Shown: in pieces, positions 14,830-23,467 of the stretch
How the letters are laid out: each line of letters starts with the position of its first letter
Position numbering within the stretch: position 1 is the first letter of the stretch
Source of the DNA: JAJZEO01 sp964350315
GTDB taxonomy: Bacteria > Chlamydiota > Chlamydiia > Chlamydiales > 2-12-FULL-49-11
Direction of reading: 5' to 3'
DNA length: 43,041 nt
NCBI GenBank assembly: GCA_964350315.1
Contig: CAYGJD010000014.1
Location: 1 to 43,041 of the forward strand
The notes under the pieces: generated by a model
Databases searched by the model: none
Seen by the model: only the letters and a program-made list of their open reading frames with translations
Told to the model about the DNA's origin: nothing
Made by a program: the position numbers and the translations under genes

Positions 14830-15708
14830 TTAAGGATTGCAAAATTTACAGTTTCTTGGATCAGCACTTATCAAATCTTTTGCATGAATTATATTTTCTT
14901 CATAATCACACTTTACACAACCGAAAATTTCTGATCTTTTCTCCTGTGTTTTAAACCCACAAGAACTGCAATTAGCACCCTCTCCCCATCGAATTTTTCC
15001 CCAGCCAGGAATATTACACTTTGGACAATTAGTTCCAAGACGATCAGCAAGTTTTTCGGCAAGTTCTCCAATTATTTTCATTCTTGAGGGATTCATATGC
15101 GCACGCATATCAGTTTCAACAGAAACAATACTATCACCAGAATATTTTTGCAGTTCAAAAAATGCTTCCCTTAAAGCAGCTTCTGTATGTAATCCTTTGA
15201 AAATAGGCTTTTTCTGCTCTCTATTATTAGGACGTAAGATTAGAGCATGGGATGGAAATTTCACAGATTGAGCAAACATCTGCAATCTATCCCATGAGTC
15301 AACACTTTCACTCCGATAATTAGTCTTCGTAGTTAGGCTTGAAAGATGAAGGTGGAACTCATGCCTATTATCAATAAAATAAAGGATCTCTTGATTGCAA
15401 GGGATAAATGGAATAAAAGGATGTGGTCCAAAACTGCCTTCACTAGCTAAAATAAATTCAACTTTTTTATCGTATTCTTTTATTGGCCACTCACATTTTC
15501 TACGCACACATTCAAGAGCATTTCCTTCTCGGTTGATTTCATCTGAAAAAGTTCCAAGCTTATCTGTATCTACAACATTTTCTATTATAATAGCCTCTAA
15601 TCGATCCAAAAACGGCGGCGCAATCGCAATAGATTTAGAATGCTTTGTCGTAAGAACTATAGTACTTGCTGAATAACAAGAAGTGTGTTTTACAACATTT
15701 TCTTCCAT
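14830..15708 (-). CDS. DUF6671-like zinc-ribbon protein linked to the Dab operon
   Basis: This 292-aa protein has an N-terminal domain with STIVLTTKHSKSIAIAPPFL, then VDTDKLGTFSDEINREGNAL and ILASEGSFGPHPFIPFIPC, motifs I associate with DUF6671 (from memory, not searched). The C-terminal 80 residues hold two zinc-ribbon-like groups: CPKC with CSSC, and CVKC with CKFC. No catalytic function is known to me. Its start lies inside the end of dabA (19-bp overlap), so it is probably translationally coupled to the carbon-uptake operon and may assist or regulate it. Confidence 0.65.
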   Translation of the reverse strand: MEENVVKHTSCYSASTIVLTTKHSKSIAIAPPFLDRLEAIIIENVVDTDKLGTFSDEINREGNALECVRRKCEWPIKEYDKKVEFILASEGSFGPHPFIPFIPCNQEILYFIDNRHEFHLHLSSLTTKTNYRSESVDSWDRLQMFAQSVKFPSHALILRPNNREQKKPIFKGLHTEAALREAFFELQKYSGDSIVSVETDMRAHMNPSRMKIIGELAEKLADRLGTNCPKCNIPGWGKIRWGEGANCSSCGFKTQEKRSEIFGCVKCDYEENIIHAKDLISADPRNCKFCNP

Positions 15709-17924
15709 GTAAGGTCCCTTTGAAGAAAATATGGTTTTTCGCTTTCATGTTCAATAGACACAATCTGCACCCAACCATTTCCGAATAATTTTTTTAGAAT
15801 TGGCTGCACATCAATAATTCTATCAATTCTTCTACGTGAAGCATAAACAACGGTCATTAAACGCTGTGGTTCATGATAGCGATCAACATCATTCGAATAT
15901 ACTGATTGAAGTGATAGACCAGTCATTAAATCACTTGCATTTCCCTGCATAACTCCAATTTTTCCAGTAATATTATTTGTGACTTTACTGCCTCCCCCAT
16001 AGGAGACATTATCTAGAGTTGAAAAAAGATATTGTGAATTAATCCAATGAGCTACAACCATCGGTGCTGTCAATATAGCTTCAAGTGACTTTCCATCATC
16101 ATCCTGACTCTGATCATATGAATGAAGAAAACATCTTCCGTCAAGATCGATTGATTTTGTTAGACTTCTTGGACCAATAATAAAAGCAGCATTTCTAGCT
16201 AATCCCCATTCTGGTCGTACTTGCGCCCAATCTTGAGAGCAACGCAATCTCTGATTTTTTTCTAACGAATGGGTTTGCATGTCTTTCATTTTACAAATTC
16301 TTGCAGAACTGTTTATCTCTTCTGCCTTTTTTAAATCTTGAATTAATTTCATGACTGGATCAGAAAATTCAGACGTATAGAGAGTCATCTCATCAGTTGT
16401 CGTATTGTGTTCTGCTCCAATAAATAAAGTTTCTTTTGGGATTTTTATTCCTTGTTTCCAGAGATGTTTTCTTACTTCAGAAAGATTTAAAATAGCAGCA
16501 AGAACACGAGCATTAGTTGAACCATGATGGCCACCACAAGCACCACAATCAAGTGCTGTTGCGTACGGGTTATTTTGAGTAGAACTGCCGTGTCCACAGA
16601 AAACTACGAGCGGTGAAAAAAAATGAGTCAATCCCATCACCTTCAATGCTCCCTCAGCATAAGTACATTGATCTTCAAATGTAATATCATCAAGAGATGG
16701 GGACATTTCTATCGGTTTACGAATTAAGTTGGTTATTGCTTTCTTAAGTTTGCATGAAAAATTTGGAAAAAAAGTGCGTAATCCGAGCCACACTCCGCTT
16801 GCAAGTCCAAGCCCTTCAACCAATGCAAATGGTGTACTAAATGAGTATTTTAAAGATTGATAAAGTGTTTTTAGAAAAGTTATACGCTCATAACCATTAC
16901 GATTCTTTCTTTCCTCAAATTTTGAGCAAGTTGGAAGTTGTGTTACTACGTGCTGAGGTGATATCAATACAGGACAAGAAGCGTATGACTGTGCATTTAG
17001 TCTATCATTAATTGTGATAGGAACACCAAAAAAACCAGCACATCCAAAGGTTTCATACTCTCCTATAGATTCAATAGCTCTGCGCATAGGCTCTGAACGC
17101 ACATCTATGCAAAATACAATTTGCGCAGAGGGCATTTTTCTTTTATCAACCTTATGTGACATAAGCTTATTCAATAATTGAGAACGGTACAGTTTTTCAT
17201 GCTTCTCAATTTCTATAAGAGGACTTTTACAAGGTTTGATATTGTCTATTACATCTTGATTCCATATCAAAAACTCTCGTGCCTCTGGCCACAGAAGGTA
17301 GGTGATTATAGATAGCATCGCAAGGAATTCAATTTGAGTCACAGGATAACGATACTTATCATTTACTCCGGCCCACTCGGTTCGATATTTAATATAACTT
17401 GCCCAACCCGGAATACTTGTTAGAAGAAGTTTGAGAAACCTTTCTGTTTTTTCTTTAGGAATTTTTAAAAGCAATAAGCAATGAGCTAGAGCTTCTTCTG
17501 GAGAATCAGATAATGAGCCAAACCACTCAATTTTTTCTCTTTCATTATTATGAAGATAGCTATCATATAGAGCCGTTTGCTTCCATGATCTATACAATCC
17601 CTCTTCTCTTAATGGCATTTCAATCGTTGCTTGCCCTTCATCAAAGTAAGCTTGAAGCCACTTTATAGTCTCCCGATGAACTGATTCCAAAGGTTTTGGG
17701 AAATCTTTCTGCTGAAAAAAAAGTGCGCTGCTCAAAAGCGCATCTTCAATAGCCAAATGCTCAAAACCTTGTAGAGGGTTCACAGCAATTAAGTTTTTTA
17801 GTGGCCAAGAAGGAGGAATTAGCTTCCAGCTCTCTTTTATGAGGTCAGAAAAATTTTGTTTTTTTTCTGTTTCAAAGTGTTGCTTCTTTCGGCACTTCAC
17901 TTTGTTTATGGTTGTTGTTGTCAT
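15690..17924 (-). CDS. dabA: DabA-type inorganic carbon accumulation subunit (UPF0753/DUF2309)
   Basis: This 744-aa protein is the carbonic-anhydrase-like subunit of a Dab CO2/bicarbonate accumulation complex. Zn ligands are visible as C272 and D274 in VFCIDVRSEPMRRAIE, H445 in VVFCGHGSSTQ, and C460 in ALDCGACGGHHG. From memory, the 173- and 15-residue spacings match those between C351, H524 and C539 of characterised DabA. DabA sits on the inner face of the membrane with DabB and is thought to hydrate CO2 using the ion gradient. It follows dabB by 7 bp and overlaps the DUF6671-like gene, so all three form one operon. Confidence 0.92.
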   Translation of the reverse strand: MTTTTINKVKCRKKQHFETEKKQNFSDLIKESWKLIPPSWPLKNLIAVNPLQGFEHLAIEDALLSSALFFQQKDFPKPLESVHRETIKWLQAYFDEGQATIEMPLREEGLYRSWKQTALYDSYLHNNEREKIEWFGSLSDSPEEALAHCLLLLKIPKEKTERFLKLLLTSIPGWASYIKYRTEWAGVNDKYRYPVTQIEFLAMLSIITYLLWPEAREFLIWNQDVIDNIKPCKSPLIEIEKHEKLYRSQLLNKLMSHKVDKRKMPSAQIVFCIDVRSEPMRRAIESIGEYETFGCAGFFGVPITINDRLNAQSYASCPVLISPQHVVTQLPTCSKFEERKNRNGYERITFLKTLYQSLKYSFSTPFALVEGLGLASGVWLGLRTFFPNFSCKLKKAITNLIRKPIEMSPSLDDITFEDQCTYAEGALKVMGLTHFFSPLVVFCGHGSSTQNNPYATALDCGACGGHHGSTNARVLAAILNLSEVRKHLWKQGIKIPKETLFIGAEHNTTTDEMTLYTSEFSDPVMKLIQDLKKAEEINSSARICKMKDMQTHSLEKNQRLRCSQDWAQVRPEWGLARNAAFIIGPRSLTKSIDLDGRCFLHSYDQSQDDDGKSLEAILTAPMVVAHWINSQYLFSTLDNVSYGGGSKVTNNITGKIGVMQGNASDLMTGLSLQSVYSNDVDRYHEPQRLMTVVYASRRRIDRIIDVQPILKKLFGNGWVQIVSIEHESEKPYFLQRDLTWKKML

Positions 17925-17931
17925 GACTCTC

Positions 17932-19272
17932 TCACATATATTTATATTGGCTACGATGTGTGGTTACTGTTTCTTTGTATGGCTGGCTTGCATTCAAAAC
18001 TCGAACATAACCTTTTATTATCGATTGCTGTGATAATGGGATTCTAACACCATTTTTTAGAAAAAAAACTAATAACCAAGATAGAACCAAAAGTATTACA
18101 GCGCAAACATGAAAAACATTTAGAGGCTGAGGTTGCATTATTTCCATTGGCTCTAGAGCAGCTGTTATGAATCTTATACCACCCCCATAAACAAGGCTCA
18201 TTATACTAGTTAAAATAACTGCAAGTGGGATTCTAAAACGGACCCTTAAAGAAAATATTTGGAGGGCAGATTGAGTAGCATAAAGGAATGCAATGATCAA
18301 TAGTACTAATCTTGTATCAACAAAATTCCATTTTTCACCACTTGCCAATGAAAACCAATAGCTTCCTAAAAAACCACACATTAAAGACAGGAAAAAGTGG
18401 TGAACTTTAGTTGAATAGCTAGAGTCATATCGTTTCTCAACTGCAGCACTACCACTAGCGAGGAACAAATAAGCTTTAAACATTCCGTGTGTAACAAGGT
18501 GAGCTACCGCAGAAGGAAATAGGCCAAGTCCACATTGAGCAAGCATAAAGCCCATCTGCCCCATTGTCGAGCAAGCAAGCATTCTTTTTACATCGTTTTG
18601 TATCAACTTCCAAAGTGTACCGGTAAGTGCTGTAGAAATTCCAATTATAAAAATTAAATTAAGCAAATAAGGACTTTTCAGATAGAGTGGGGCAAAGCGT
18701 GCAAGCAAAAAACCACCCCCGTTTACTAGTCCAGCATGCATGAGCGCTGAAACTGGAGTAGGTGAATTAAGGGAACTGATCAGCCAGCGGTGAAAAGGCC
18801 AAATAGCTGATTGTGTCATTGCTCCGATTAGTAAAAAAGTCAAAGCTAACAGAATTGTTGGGTTTAAACTAGGGGTGTGAACTATAGCTTTAATTGAGAA
18901 TTCTCCAGTTGCATAATTCAGTAATATTAGACCAGTTCCAATGCAAACACCTCCAAATAAATAGTTTTTAGCTGTGAACAAACCTGAATTCTTTGCAGCT
19001 CTCCAGTTAGACTTATGTATCATTAGCTTAACTAGCAAAAAATTACTTAAACACCACCCCCCAAATAATATAGATAAGTCATCAGAGCTCACCACGATCC
19101 CAATGGATATGATCAGAAGAGTAAGATCTACGAAAAATAAAGAATACCTAAGATCCCCCTTCATATATCTAAAAGCAAAACTTCCGATCGACACCCCAAT
19201 AAATCCAACAAGCAAGAGCATTATTATTGCGATTTGATCAAAATAAAAAAAACTTTGAATGTTTTGAACCAT
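17932..19272 (-). CDS. dabB: DabB-type proton-conducting membrane subunit (NuoL/MrpA-like)
   Basis: This 446-aa polytopic protein belongs to the proton-translocating antiporter family shared with NuoL and MrpA. Hallmarks are AMTQSAIWPFHRWLISSL, then SPTPVSALMHAGLVNGGGFL, KRMLACSTMGQMGFMLAQCG and AVAHLVTHGMFKAYLFLASG, with the conserved Lys and His residues of the channel. It partners with DabA, probably supplying cation flux to drive CO2 hydration. It is first in the dabB-dabA-DUF6671 operon and divergent from a LysR regulator, the arrangement seen in several bacterial dab loci. Confidence 0.9.
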   Translation of the reverse strand: MVQNIQSFFYFDQIAIIMLLLVGFIGVSIGSFAFRYMKGDLRYSLFFVDLTLLIISIGIVVSSDDLSILFGGWCLSNFLLVKLMIHKSNWRAAKNSGLFTAKNYLFGGVCIGTGLILLNYATGEFSIKAIVHTPSLNPTILLALTFLLIGAMTQSAIWPFHRWLISSLNSPTPVSALMHAGLVNGGGFLLARFAPLYLKSPYLLNLIFIIGISTALTGTLWKLIQNDVKRMLACSTMGQMGFMLAQCGLGLFPSAVAHLVTHGMFKAYLFLASGSAAVEKRYDSSYSTKVHHFFLSLMCGFLGSYWFSLASGEKWNFVDTRLVLLIIAFLYATQSALQIFSLRVRFRIPLAVILTSIMSLVYGGGIRFITAALEPMEIMQPQPLNVFHVCAVILLVLSWLLVFFLKNGVRIPLSQQSIIKGYVRVLNASQPYKETVTTHRSQYKYM

Positions 19273-19360
19273 GAAAAACTAAACCTAAGTGCATGTTTTT
19301 GTTGATTGTATAATATTGACACCTTCATTATAAGTAAAACCTGAAATTCTTATTAGTTAA

Positions 19361-19375
19361 ATTAGAGATTCTAAT
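19361..19375. promoter_or_regulatory. LysR-type T-N11-A dyad overlapping the lysR start codon
   Basis: ATTAGA-GAT-TCTAAT is a perfect 6-bp inverted repeat with a T-N11-A core, the usual LysR recognition form. It covers the first bases of the lysR start codon at 19374 and lies about 90 bp from the dabB start. This position suits autorepression and divergent control of dabBA. Confidence 0.5.
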
Positions 19376-20219
19376 GTCACTAGATACTTTTTTACTACAA
19401 TGTTTTATTGCAGTTGCTGAAACTGGAAGCTTCACAAGAGCAGCTAAGCGAGTAGGACGCTCACAGTCTGCTATTAGCCAACAAATAGCAAAAATTGAAA
19501 AATCGCTCGGCAAAACACTGATTATCAGGGGTAAAATATTTAGTTTAACTCGCGATGGTGAAATATTTCTTAGTTATGCAAGAAAAATTTTTACACTACA
19601 CTCTGAGACGATAGATCAATTCAAAGAGCCCAATCTAGAGGGAGAGGTACGATTTGGTTTGCCAGAAGACTTTGCTAGTATTTTCTTATCTGAAGTCCTG
19701 GCTGATTTCTCAAGGGTTCACCCTCGAATCCTGCTTAATATCGAATGTGACCTAACTATTAATTTGTTTAATCGCTTTAAAAAACAAGAGTTTGACTTAG
19801 TATTAGTTAAGATGAACCAACCAGAAGATTTTCCTAGTGGTCTAGATCTCTGGTCTGAGCCACTCAGATGGGTCGGTGACTCTAAGTTAATAGATTCTAG
19901 AAAGCCAATCCCTTTAGTTCTATCACCACTTCCCTGTGTTTATCGCACTTGTGCAATAGACGCTTTGGATAAAATAGGACAAAAATGGCGAATTGTATTT
20001 AGTAGCCCAAGCTACACTAGTACTGTAGCTGCTGTAAGAGCTGGACTAGGTATTACTATTATGCCAAATGTTATGATCCCAAATAATTTAGATGCTCTTG
20101 AGTTTTCTATACTTCCTAAACTTACTGATACTCATGCATCTTTGATTAAACATGAATTTAATAATCCCGCTATTAATTCATTAGAACAGTTTGTTATCAG
20201 GAAGCTTAATCATAAATGA
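19374..20219 (+). CDS. LysR family regulator, probably of the dab operon
   Basis: This 281-aa protein has the LysR winged helix at residues 1-60 (FIAVAETGSFTRAAKRVGRS, QSAISQQIAKIEKSLGKTL) and a periplasmic-binding-protein-like effector domain beginning GEVRFGLPEDF. The effector ligand is unknown. Because it faces the dabB gene across a 101-bp gap, it most likely senses inorganic carbon or a metabolite and activates dabBA, as the LysR partners of other dab loci are thought to do. Confidence 0.88.
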   Translation: MSLDTFLLQCFIAVAETGSFTRAAKRVGRSQSAISQQIAKIEKSLGKTLIIRGKIFSLTRDGEIFLSYARKIFTLHSETIDQFKEPNLEGEVRFGLPEDFASIFLSEVLADFSRVHPRILLNIECDLTINLFNRFKKQEFDLVLVKMNQPEDFPSGLDLWSEPLRWVGDSKLIDSRKPIPLVLSPLPCVYRTCAIDALDKIGQKWRIVFSSPSYTSTVAAVRAGLGITIMPNVMIPNNLDALEFSILPKLTDTHASLIKHEFNNPAINSLEQFVIRKLNHK

Positions 20220-20342
20220 TATTGAAACAGAAAAGAAGCTAGAATCAAGATCTAAATATACAAAAACTCAATAAAATTCTATTTTATATATATTCTGAAA
20301 GTTTTATACATTAATATAACGCCATTAAAAAAAGATTTAGAT

Positions 20343-21086
20343 TTAACTTTTATGGTCAACTTTAAAAAAAGAATCTAAAAGTAAACGAGGATGGATAACC
20401 TTACTTTGATATTCGCGAATTGCATTCATAGGGGATAATTTTTTAGGGTGATTAAAAGGGATTATGTTTTCCCCAATAGCTCTAGTTTGTTGCTCTTTTG
20501 AGATTACTCCCCGCTTATGAAGAAGGCTTAGAATTCTGTGCTGTCGGTAAGTAGTTCGCATAAAGGCTGATTCATTCGAAAAAGGAGTAAGAGGCCTGCC
20601 AATCATTGCAGCTAAAAAACTCATTTCTCCAAAACTTAATTTTTCACACATTTTTCCAAATACTGATTGAGAGGCTGCCTCGATCCCATGCAGATCCCTT
20701 CCCTTTGAAGTTCCAAAATAACAGGTGTTTAAGTAAAACTCTAAGATTTCCTTCTTTGAGAGAATGCATTCTAAGAGCACAGACAACAAAATTTCTTCCA
20801 CTTTTCTAAAATAACTTCTTTTTTTACTTAACACATGGCGTCGGACAAGCTGCTGGGTTATAGTGCTCGCTCCTTCAACGATTTTTCGATTCAGCAGATT
20901 TGTGATAAACGCTCTACAAATTCCTACTAAATCGATCCCTGGATGGTAATAAAACCGACGGTCCTCAATACAAATCACGCAAGATTTCAAAAAATTGGGT
21001 ATATGATCATAAGAGAGATAAGCTTCTCCCTCCCTCAAGTAATTATGAGTCTTTTTTATTTTTATTAATTTATTAATTATAAACAT
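20343..21086 (-). CDS. GT51 peptidoglycan glycosyltransferase domain protein without a membrane anchor
   Basis: This 247-aa protein carries the GT51 motifs of class A PBPs and MtgA: E41 in ICIEDRRFYYHPGIDLVG, GASTITQQLVRRHVL (72-86), RKVEEILLSVLLE with second catalytic Glu (about 98), and KKEILEFYLN. The enzyme polymerises lipid II. Such proteins normally start with a transmembrane helix, but here the first 40 residues are polar (MFIINKLIKIKKTHNYLREG). No transpeptidase domain follows. The divergent neighbour 53 bp away is a transpeptidase, so the two genes may supply class A PBP function as separate chains. Confidence 0.85.
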   Translation of the reverse strand: MFIINKLIKIKKTHNYLREGEAYLSYDHIPNFLKSCVICIEDRRFYYHPGIDLVGICRAFITNLLNRKIVEGASTITQQLVRRHVLSKKRSYFRKVEEILLSVLLECILSKKEILEFYLNTCYFGTSKGRDLHGIEAASQSVFGKMCEKLSFGEMSFLAAMIGRPLTPFSNESAFMRTTYRQHRILSLLHKRGVISKEQQTRAIGENIIPFNHPKKLSPMNAIREYQSKVIHPRLLLDSFFKVDHKS

Positions 21087-21139
21087 TATTTAATGTTGTT
21101 ATAATCTATTATTCTTGTCATTTATTTTTAACTTATTGT

Positions 21140-22237
21140 ATGTGGAAAAGAATGGATCCCACATTACAAACGATTGTAGAAGAAGAATTGGCTAAAGGTA
21201 TTCGGACAGTCAGAGCCAAAGGTGGCTGCGCTTTAATGATCGAGCCTAAAACAGGAAAAATCCTCAGCTCTCATCAAAGCCCTTCTCTAGAAAAAAATGT
21301 ACTCTTTCAAGGAAAGGAATACGGCTCTATTATAAAGCCTATGAATATTGCAATTTGCATGAAGGCAAATGAGCATCTCATTGCAAACAATCAAGAACCC
21401 ATTCTCTTACCTGAGGAATGGATCCCCTTTTATAACGGTGCGACTAACAATCCAAATTTTCTAAACCTTGATGCTGCCATTCGCGTCTCATCAAACGCTT
21501 ACCCAAGAGAGTATGTCCAACAAACTATCAATAAAATGGGGGCCATTTGGTACAGAACTCAATTGATCAACGTCTTTGGCTTTAGTAAAAAAGTAGGATT
21601 AAATGACCAGGCAGGCTTTATCCCCTCCCCTGGTAAGTTCTACAATAATGACCTTCCTGAATGGTCTAAATCTACACCAAGAGCCCTAGCTATTGGCTAC
21701 AGCTCACTTATCAGCGCTCTTCAAATGGTTCGAGCCCACGCCGTGATCGCAAATGGTGGATACCCATGTAATGAGAACCTAAAAGGCGAGCAACTTCTAA
21801 GCACATCATCTTGCAATAGAATCATTCAAGCCATGAAATTTGTTGTTAAAGAGGGTGGAAATTCAGTGTTAGCAGACGTTTTAGGATATTCAATCGCAGG
21901 AAAGTCAGGAACAGCAAGAAAATTCATTAACGGTCAATATTCAAGTAAGCACCACATCTCGAGTTTTGTAGGATTTCCAGCTCTTACCGCTACCCCTTTT
22001 GTTCTCCTTGTTTCCATTGATGAGCCTGTAATTACCATGACAAAATATGGATCCACAGCATACGGAGGCGTTGCGGCAGGCCCTATCTTTCGTGAGATCA
22101 CAAAAAGAGCCCTAAAACATTTAGACATTACTCCTAACAACTTGCCCGATAGCCCTGGCTATAAAAGCATGATGCAACAAGTCAGAGAGTTAGACAGCAA
22201 TTATCAAAAACATAATTCCCCTAAAAAAAAGCCCTAA
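21140..22237 (+). CDS. Penicillin-binding transpeptidase domain protein, N-terminally short
   Basis: This 365-aa protein is a PBP transpeptidase domain with all three active-site motifs: SIIK (S63, K66), SSN (117-119) and KSGT (255-258). It begins directly with TLQTIVEEELAKGIRTVRAK, the usual entry to the FtsI/PBP2-type catalytic domain, so the membrane anchor and dimerisation domain are missing. No Shine-Dalgarno is obvious before the ATG, and no membrane helix can be read upstream. It may act with the divergent GT51 protein. Recent truncation is the alternative, although the active site is intact. Confidence 0.82.
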   Translation: MWKRMDPTLQTIVEEELAKGIRTVRAKGGCALMIEPKTGKILSSHQSPSLEKNVLFQGKEYGSIIKPMNIAICMKANEHLIANNQEPILLPEEWIPFYNGATNNPNFLNLDAAIRVSSNAYPREYVQQTINKMGAIWYRTQLINVFGFSKKVGLNDQAGFIPSPGKFYNNDLPEWSKSTPRALAIGYSSLISALQMVRAHAVIANGGYPCNENLKGEQLLSTSSCNRIIQAMKFVVKEGGNSVLADVLGYSIAGKSGTARKFINGQYSSKHHISSFVGFPALTATPFVLLVSIDEPVITMTKYGSTAYGGVAAGPIFREITKRALKHLDITPNNLPDSPGYKSMMQQVRELDSNYQKHNSPKKKP

Positions 22238-22266
22238 GACTTTCTAGAGAACGAAAAAAGGCATGT

Positions 22267-22887
22267 CTAATTTGCATCTTCTCCTTGTAAATTCTGTTTG
22301 TTCACATATTCAAATCCAGAATATATATCATTGCTATACCCTTTGTGCATATAGGGAGAAGAAGTAAATCCTAAAAAAGTATACAATCCCTTGGCTTCTT
22401 CGTTTACTTTTCGTGAAATGACAACAAATTTAGTTGTTGCAGGAAACTGATGAAAAATAGTTTGTACCAAAGTTGTTCCAATTCCTTGTCTTTGATAAGC
22501 AGGATCAACTGGTAATTCAGACAGATAGATTTCTTCAGGAAACTTCTCAATATCTATAATCAAAAACCCAACAATTTTATTGTCTGATTTAGCAGAAAGG
22601 CAAAGCTTGCTTGTTGAATTTCTAAAATCTAAATAAACATCATCTGCATGTTTATCCACCCATTTTATAACTTCTTCTTTTGAAGTCATTCCCAAAGATT
22701 CTGATAGGACGTTTTCATAGCACTTGATAAAAGCATCACAATAGACTTTCTTGAATTCATAAAAATTTGGCTCCGTTTCCCAAACATAGTCAATTCCGAT
22801 TTTATTAAAATCAGATCGCTCTGCATGTGAGATGCCTGGGGTAAAAATAAATAATATGAAAGCAATCAGCAACGAATATTTACTCAT
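22267..22887 (-). CDS. GNAT acetyltransferase with a signal peptide
   Basis: This 206-aa protein has a GNAT domain with motif A LSELPVDPAYQRQGIGTTLV (acetyl-CoA pyrophosphate loop QRQGIG at 132-137), preceded by NKIVGFLIIDI and followed by NEEAKGLYTFLGFT. It begins MSKYSLLIAFILFIFTPGIS with an AHAER-like cleavage region (SHA|ER), a convincing signal peptide, and GGAG lies 5 nt before the ATG. Acetyl-CoA is not expected outside the cytosol, so this is either a host-acting enzyme or one that binds its cofactor elsewhere. The substrate is unknown. Confidence 0.8.
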   Translation of the reverse strand: MSKYSLLIAFILFIFTPGISHAERSDFNKIGIDYVWETEPNFYEFKKVYCDAFIKCYENVLSESLGMTSKEEVIKWVDKHADDVYLDFRNSTSKLCLSAKSDNKIVGFLIIDIEKFPEEIYLSELPVDPAYQRQGIGTTLVQTIFHQFPATTKFVVISRKVNEEAKGLYTFLGFTSSPYMHKGYSNDIYSGFEYVNKQNLQGEDAN

Positions 22888-22971
22888 ATATACTCCATTT
22901 TGAAATTTTGATTTTTCACTTGTCTTAACTAGCAGACTCGAAATATTAAAATCCTATCCAAAAAACTAGAA

Positions 22972-23060
22972 TGTGGTTGTAAAGCGCCCAGCCTTTTGCT
23001 GAGGAAAAATTCGTGAAAGCAACCTGAAGTGCTTTGTATACCACTTCTCTGCGAACCACA
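22972..23060. other. Intergenic segment with nested inverted repeats (possible structured RNA)
   Basis: TGTGGTT (22972-22978) pairs with AACCACA (23054-23060), enclosing a TTGCT/AGCAA pair and a GAAGTG/CACTTC hairpin near 23031-23046, so a branched fold can be drawn. The 7-bp outer stem resembles a tRNA acceptor, but no T-arm or anticodon arm fits. No gene is visible in 22888-23134. Confidence 0.25.
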
Positions 23061-23134
23061 CGACCAAATTACATCCCAACTATCTATTAAAAGTGGTGTG
23101 AAAACAGTTATTTCAACATATATAATGTACGCAC

Positions 23135-23335
23135 CTATTTCTTTTTACGATTTATCGGACAGGTCGATTTTCCAAGAATTTGGTAAAAAATGCACCAGCT
23201 AAATAGTGACTCAAAGAGGACAAAGACACCAAAAACAAATGCGATCCAACTTGGTTTCCAAACTGAGTAACCAAATAATATGCAAGTAATTATAAATCTT
23301 ATAATACGATCCCTCGTGCCTATATTTTTTTTCAT
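23135..23335 (-). CDS. DUF2892 small membrane protein
   Basis: I start this at the ATG at 23335 (66 aa, MKKNIGTRDRIIRFIITCIL), which follows an AAGGA sequence. A longer reading begins at 23374. Two hydrophobic segments (about 12-28 and 32-50) and the closing FSWCIFYQILGKSTCPI match DUF2892 proteins, small inner-membrane proteins sometimes fused to rhodanese domains (YgaP-like). The paired Cys residues are typical of the family. Its location beside the exported thioredoxin genes may hint at sulfur or redox chemistry, but this is inference. Confidence 0.75.
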   Translation of the reverse strand: MKKNIGTRDRIIRFIITCILFGYSVWKPSWIAFVFGVFVLFESLFSWCIFYQILGKSTCPINRKKK

Positions 23336-23467
23336 AATTCTTAAATCCTTCTGAAAGACGCAATTTTTATCCATTCAATATTATCTTTCAATCATCTGAT
23401 GTAATCAAGATGAAATCCTAAAAAAATGTTTTTTAAAGACTTTTAACTTATGTGAATACTACACTTT

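Noticed and set aside
22972..23060. A tRNA gene
   Set aside because: Only a 7-bp outer stem is tRNA-like; the T-arm TTCRA loop and an anticodon arm are missing on both strands.
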